Assembly (NCBI RefSeq): GCF_034314165.1
Contig: NZ_JAVIWK010000001.1
Coordinates: 1,689,001-1,753,000 of the forward strand
Reading direction: 5' to 3'
Source: Pseudomonas sp. Bout1
GTDB lineage: Bacteria; Pseudomonadota; Gammaproteobacteria; Pseudomonadales; Pseudomonadaceae
DNA length: 64,000 nucleotides
Positions within the stretch are counted from its first letter, which is position 1. Each line of letters opens with the position of its first letter. A program made the translations under genes and the position numbers. This document shows, in pieces, positions 63,017 through 64,000 of the stretch. The notes beneath the pieces were generated by a model that was given only the letters and a program-made list of their open reading frames with translations, did no database searches and was not told the origin of the DNA.

Positions 63017-63137
63017 GGGATCAACTTTTCTTATGCATGGATCGGTTTTTATTAGTTGGACGCCGCGTGTCGCAAACGCCAAAAATCGAGCTGTCTCACG
63101 ATAAGCGTCGTTGGGGTTCAGGACAACATCGTTGCGA

Positions 63138-63154
63138 GATCTTGGTAAAAGATC
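63138..63154. promoter_or_regulatory. LysR-type operator candidate before pxpA
   Basis: GATCTT-GGTAA-AAGATC, 6-base arms and 5-base spacer with the T-N11-A form, 38 bases upstream of the pxpA start, in the region divergent to the LysR gene. Confidence 0.55.
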
Positions 63155-63192
63155 CCACACTACAAAAAAACAAAGCCTACAGGAGCGCTACC

Positions 63193-63936
63193 GTGAGCCG
63201 CCTGCTATTGAACTGCGACATCGGCGAAAGCTTTGGCAACTGGACCCTGGGTCTGGACGCCGAGGTCATGCCGTTCATTGATTGCGCCAACGTTGCCTGC
63301 GGCTTTCATGCGGGCGACCCGAGCATCATGCGCAAGACCGTCAGCCTGGCCTTCGAGCATGGCGTGCAGGTGGGCGCACACCCGGCGTACCAGGACCTGG
63401 CCGGTTTTGGCCGCCGCTCCATGGCCTACACCCCGCAGGAAATCCAGGACCTGTTGCACTACCAGATCGGTGCCCTTGACGGTATTTGCCGGGCTCAGGG
63501 CGGGCGCGTCAGCTACGTCAAACCCCACGGTGCGATGTACAACGACATGATGGCCAAACCGGCGCAACTGCGTGCGGTGATCCAGGCCGTGGCGGCCTAC
63601 GACGCCAGCCTGCCATTGATGCTGATGGCCACCCGCGACAACAGCGCCGCGCAGGCCCTGGGTGACGAATATGGCGTGACCCTGTGGTTCGAAGCCTTCG
63701 CCGACCGTGCCTACGACAGCGCCGGCCATCTGGTCTCACGCCAGTTGCCGGGCGCCGTGCATCACGACCCGGAAAAAATCATTGCGCAGGCCCTGATCAT
63801 CGCCCGGGGTGAACAGCTGATTGCCAGCGACGGCAGCCCGTTGCACCTGCAGGCCAATACCTTGTGTGTGCACGGCGATAACGCCAGCTCGGTGGCCGCT
63901 GTGCAGCGCATCCGCGAGGCGTTGAACCCAGTATGA
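63193..63936 (+). CDS. pxpA: 5-oxoprolinase subunit A (LamB/YcsF family)
   Basis: 247 residues. [18 protein letters not shown] at the start, [31 protein letters not shown] and [12 protein letters not shown] are the diagnostic LamB/YcsF blocks. With PxpB and PxpC it opens 5-oxoproline using ATP to give glutamate. The start is the GTG at 63193, which follows AGGAG at 63181; the open frame to 63037 is noncoding. It overlaps pxpB by 4 bases (ATGA). Confidence 0.92.
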   Translation: MSRLLLNCDIGESFGNWTLGLDAEVMPFIDCANVACGFHAGDPSIMRKTVSLAFEHGVQVGAHPAYQDLAGFGRRSMAYTPQEIQDLLHYQIGALDGICRAQGGRVSYVKPHGAMYNDMMAKPAQLRAVIQAVAAYDASLPLMLMATRDNSAAQALGDEYGVTLWFEAFADRAYDSAGHLVSRQLPGAVHHDPEKIIAQALIIARGEQLIASDGSPLHLQANTLCVHGDNASSVAAVQRIREALNPV

Positions 63937-64000
63937 AGCCACGGATTGAAGTGGTGGCCATCGACTGCCTGATGGTGCGCCTGTTTGATGTGATCGCCGA
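63933..64000 (+). CDS. pxpB: 5-oxoprolinase subunit B (PxpB), N-terminal part, cut by the window
   Basis: Only 22 codons are visible ([20 protein letters not shown]...). The start overlaps the pxpA stop. Position directly after pxpA and the Leu/Val-rich first strand fit PxpB (allophanate hydrolase subunit 1-like); the rest lies to the right of the window. Confidence 0.7.
   Translation, partial: MKPRIEVVAIDCLMVRLFDVIA

Overview
The window is GC-rich chromosomal DNA that looks like a Pseudomonas of the P. fluorescens group. It carries pobA with an AraC-type pobR, an AruI-type decarboxylase, cynR/cynTS, rnd-ycgL, ycgN, yajD, ptrB, a DUF6124 protein and many REP-type palindromes of the kind found in fluorescent pseudomonads. 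No tRNA, rRNA or CRISPR array was seen. Assignments come from reading translated sequence and recognising families; no database search was run.

Layout. (1) 1-6310 is an AT-richer accessory or defence segment. It holds the 5' part of a DEAH helicase and its 1106-aa partner, read as a Druantia type III pair (druH-druE) cut by the window edge. It also holds a small Gly/Pro-rich ORF, a truncated unknown gene, an IS66 remnant with its right end, and a HigB-HigA toxin-antitoxin pair with an operator-like palindrome. (2) 6500-9000 is a cytochrome b561 / TPR / ECF sigma / anti-sigma cluster in which the anti-sigma gene has a one-base frameshift. (3) 9095-13800 has a deaminase-like protein (HAE...CPC), an AraC regulator, an SDR, a DUF6124 protein, a membrane-anchored propeller protein and an orphan ParD-like antitoxin with a palindromic operator. 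(4) 14100-28400 is transport and catabolism. It has a LysR / ModA-like / citrate-type MFS group, then a GntR-led operon (SDR, BKACE, SMP-30 lactonase, two MFS transporters), several LysR genes, an isolated CHMI gene and a CynX/NimT-type MFS. (5) 28400-45100 has an AruI-like decarboxylase with an aldehyde dehydrogenase, pobR/pobA, a drug-type MFS, a cache protein, the cyanate genes cynR-cynTS, a PheC-like periplasmic protein and a glutamine synthetase homologue. (6) 45200-64000 is mostly housekeeping (methyltransferase, rnd, ycgL, ycgN, a SpoU methylase, yajD, ptrB, a YafJ-type amidotransferase, pxpA-pxpB). It is interrupted by a large effector-like protein with a C-terminal kinase-like domain, split into two ORFs by an apparent one-base deletion.

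Main points. The strongest defence signal is the Druantia-like pair at the left edge, next to a toxin-antitoxin pair and insertion-sequence debris. The strongest candidates for something less described are the split kinase-like effector (48649-52121), the stand-alone deaminase-like gene (9095-9709) and the SDR-BKACE-lactonase-transporter operon (18108-24360), whose substrate cannot be read from sequence. REP palindromes of several related types sit between genes at seven places. One of them carries an exact 20-bp tandem array (28461-28580).
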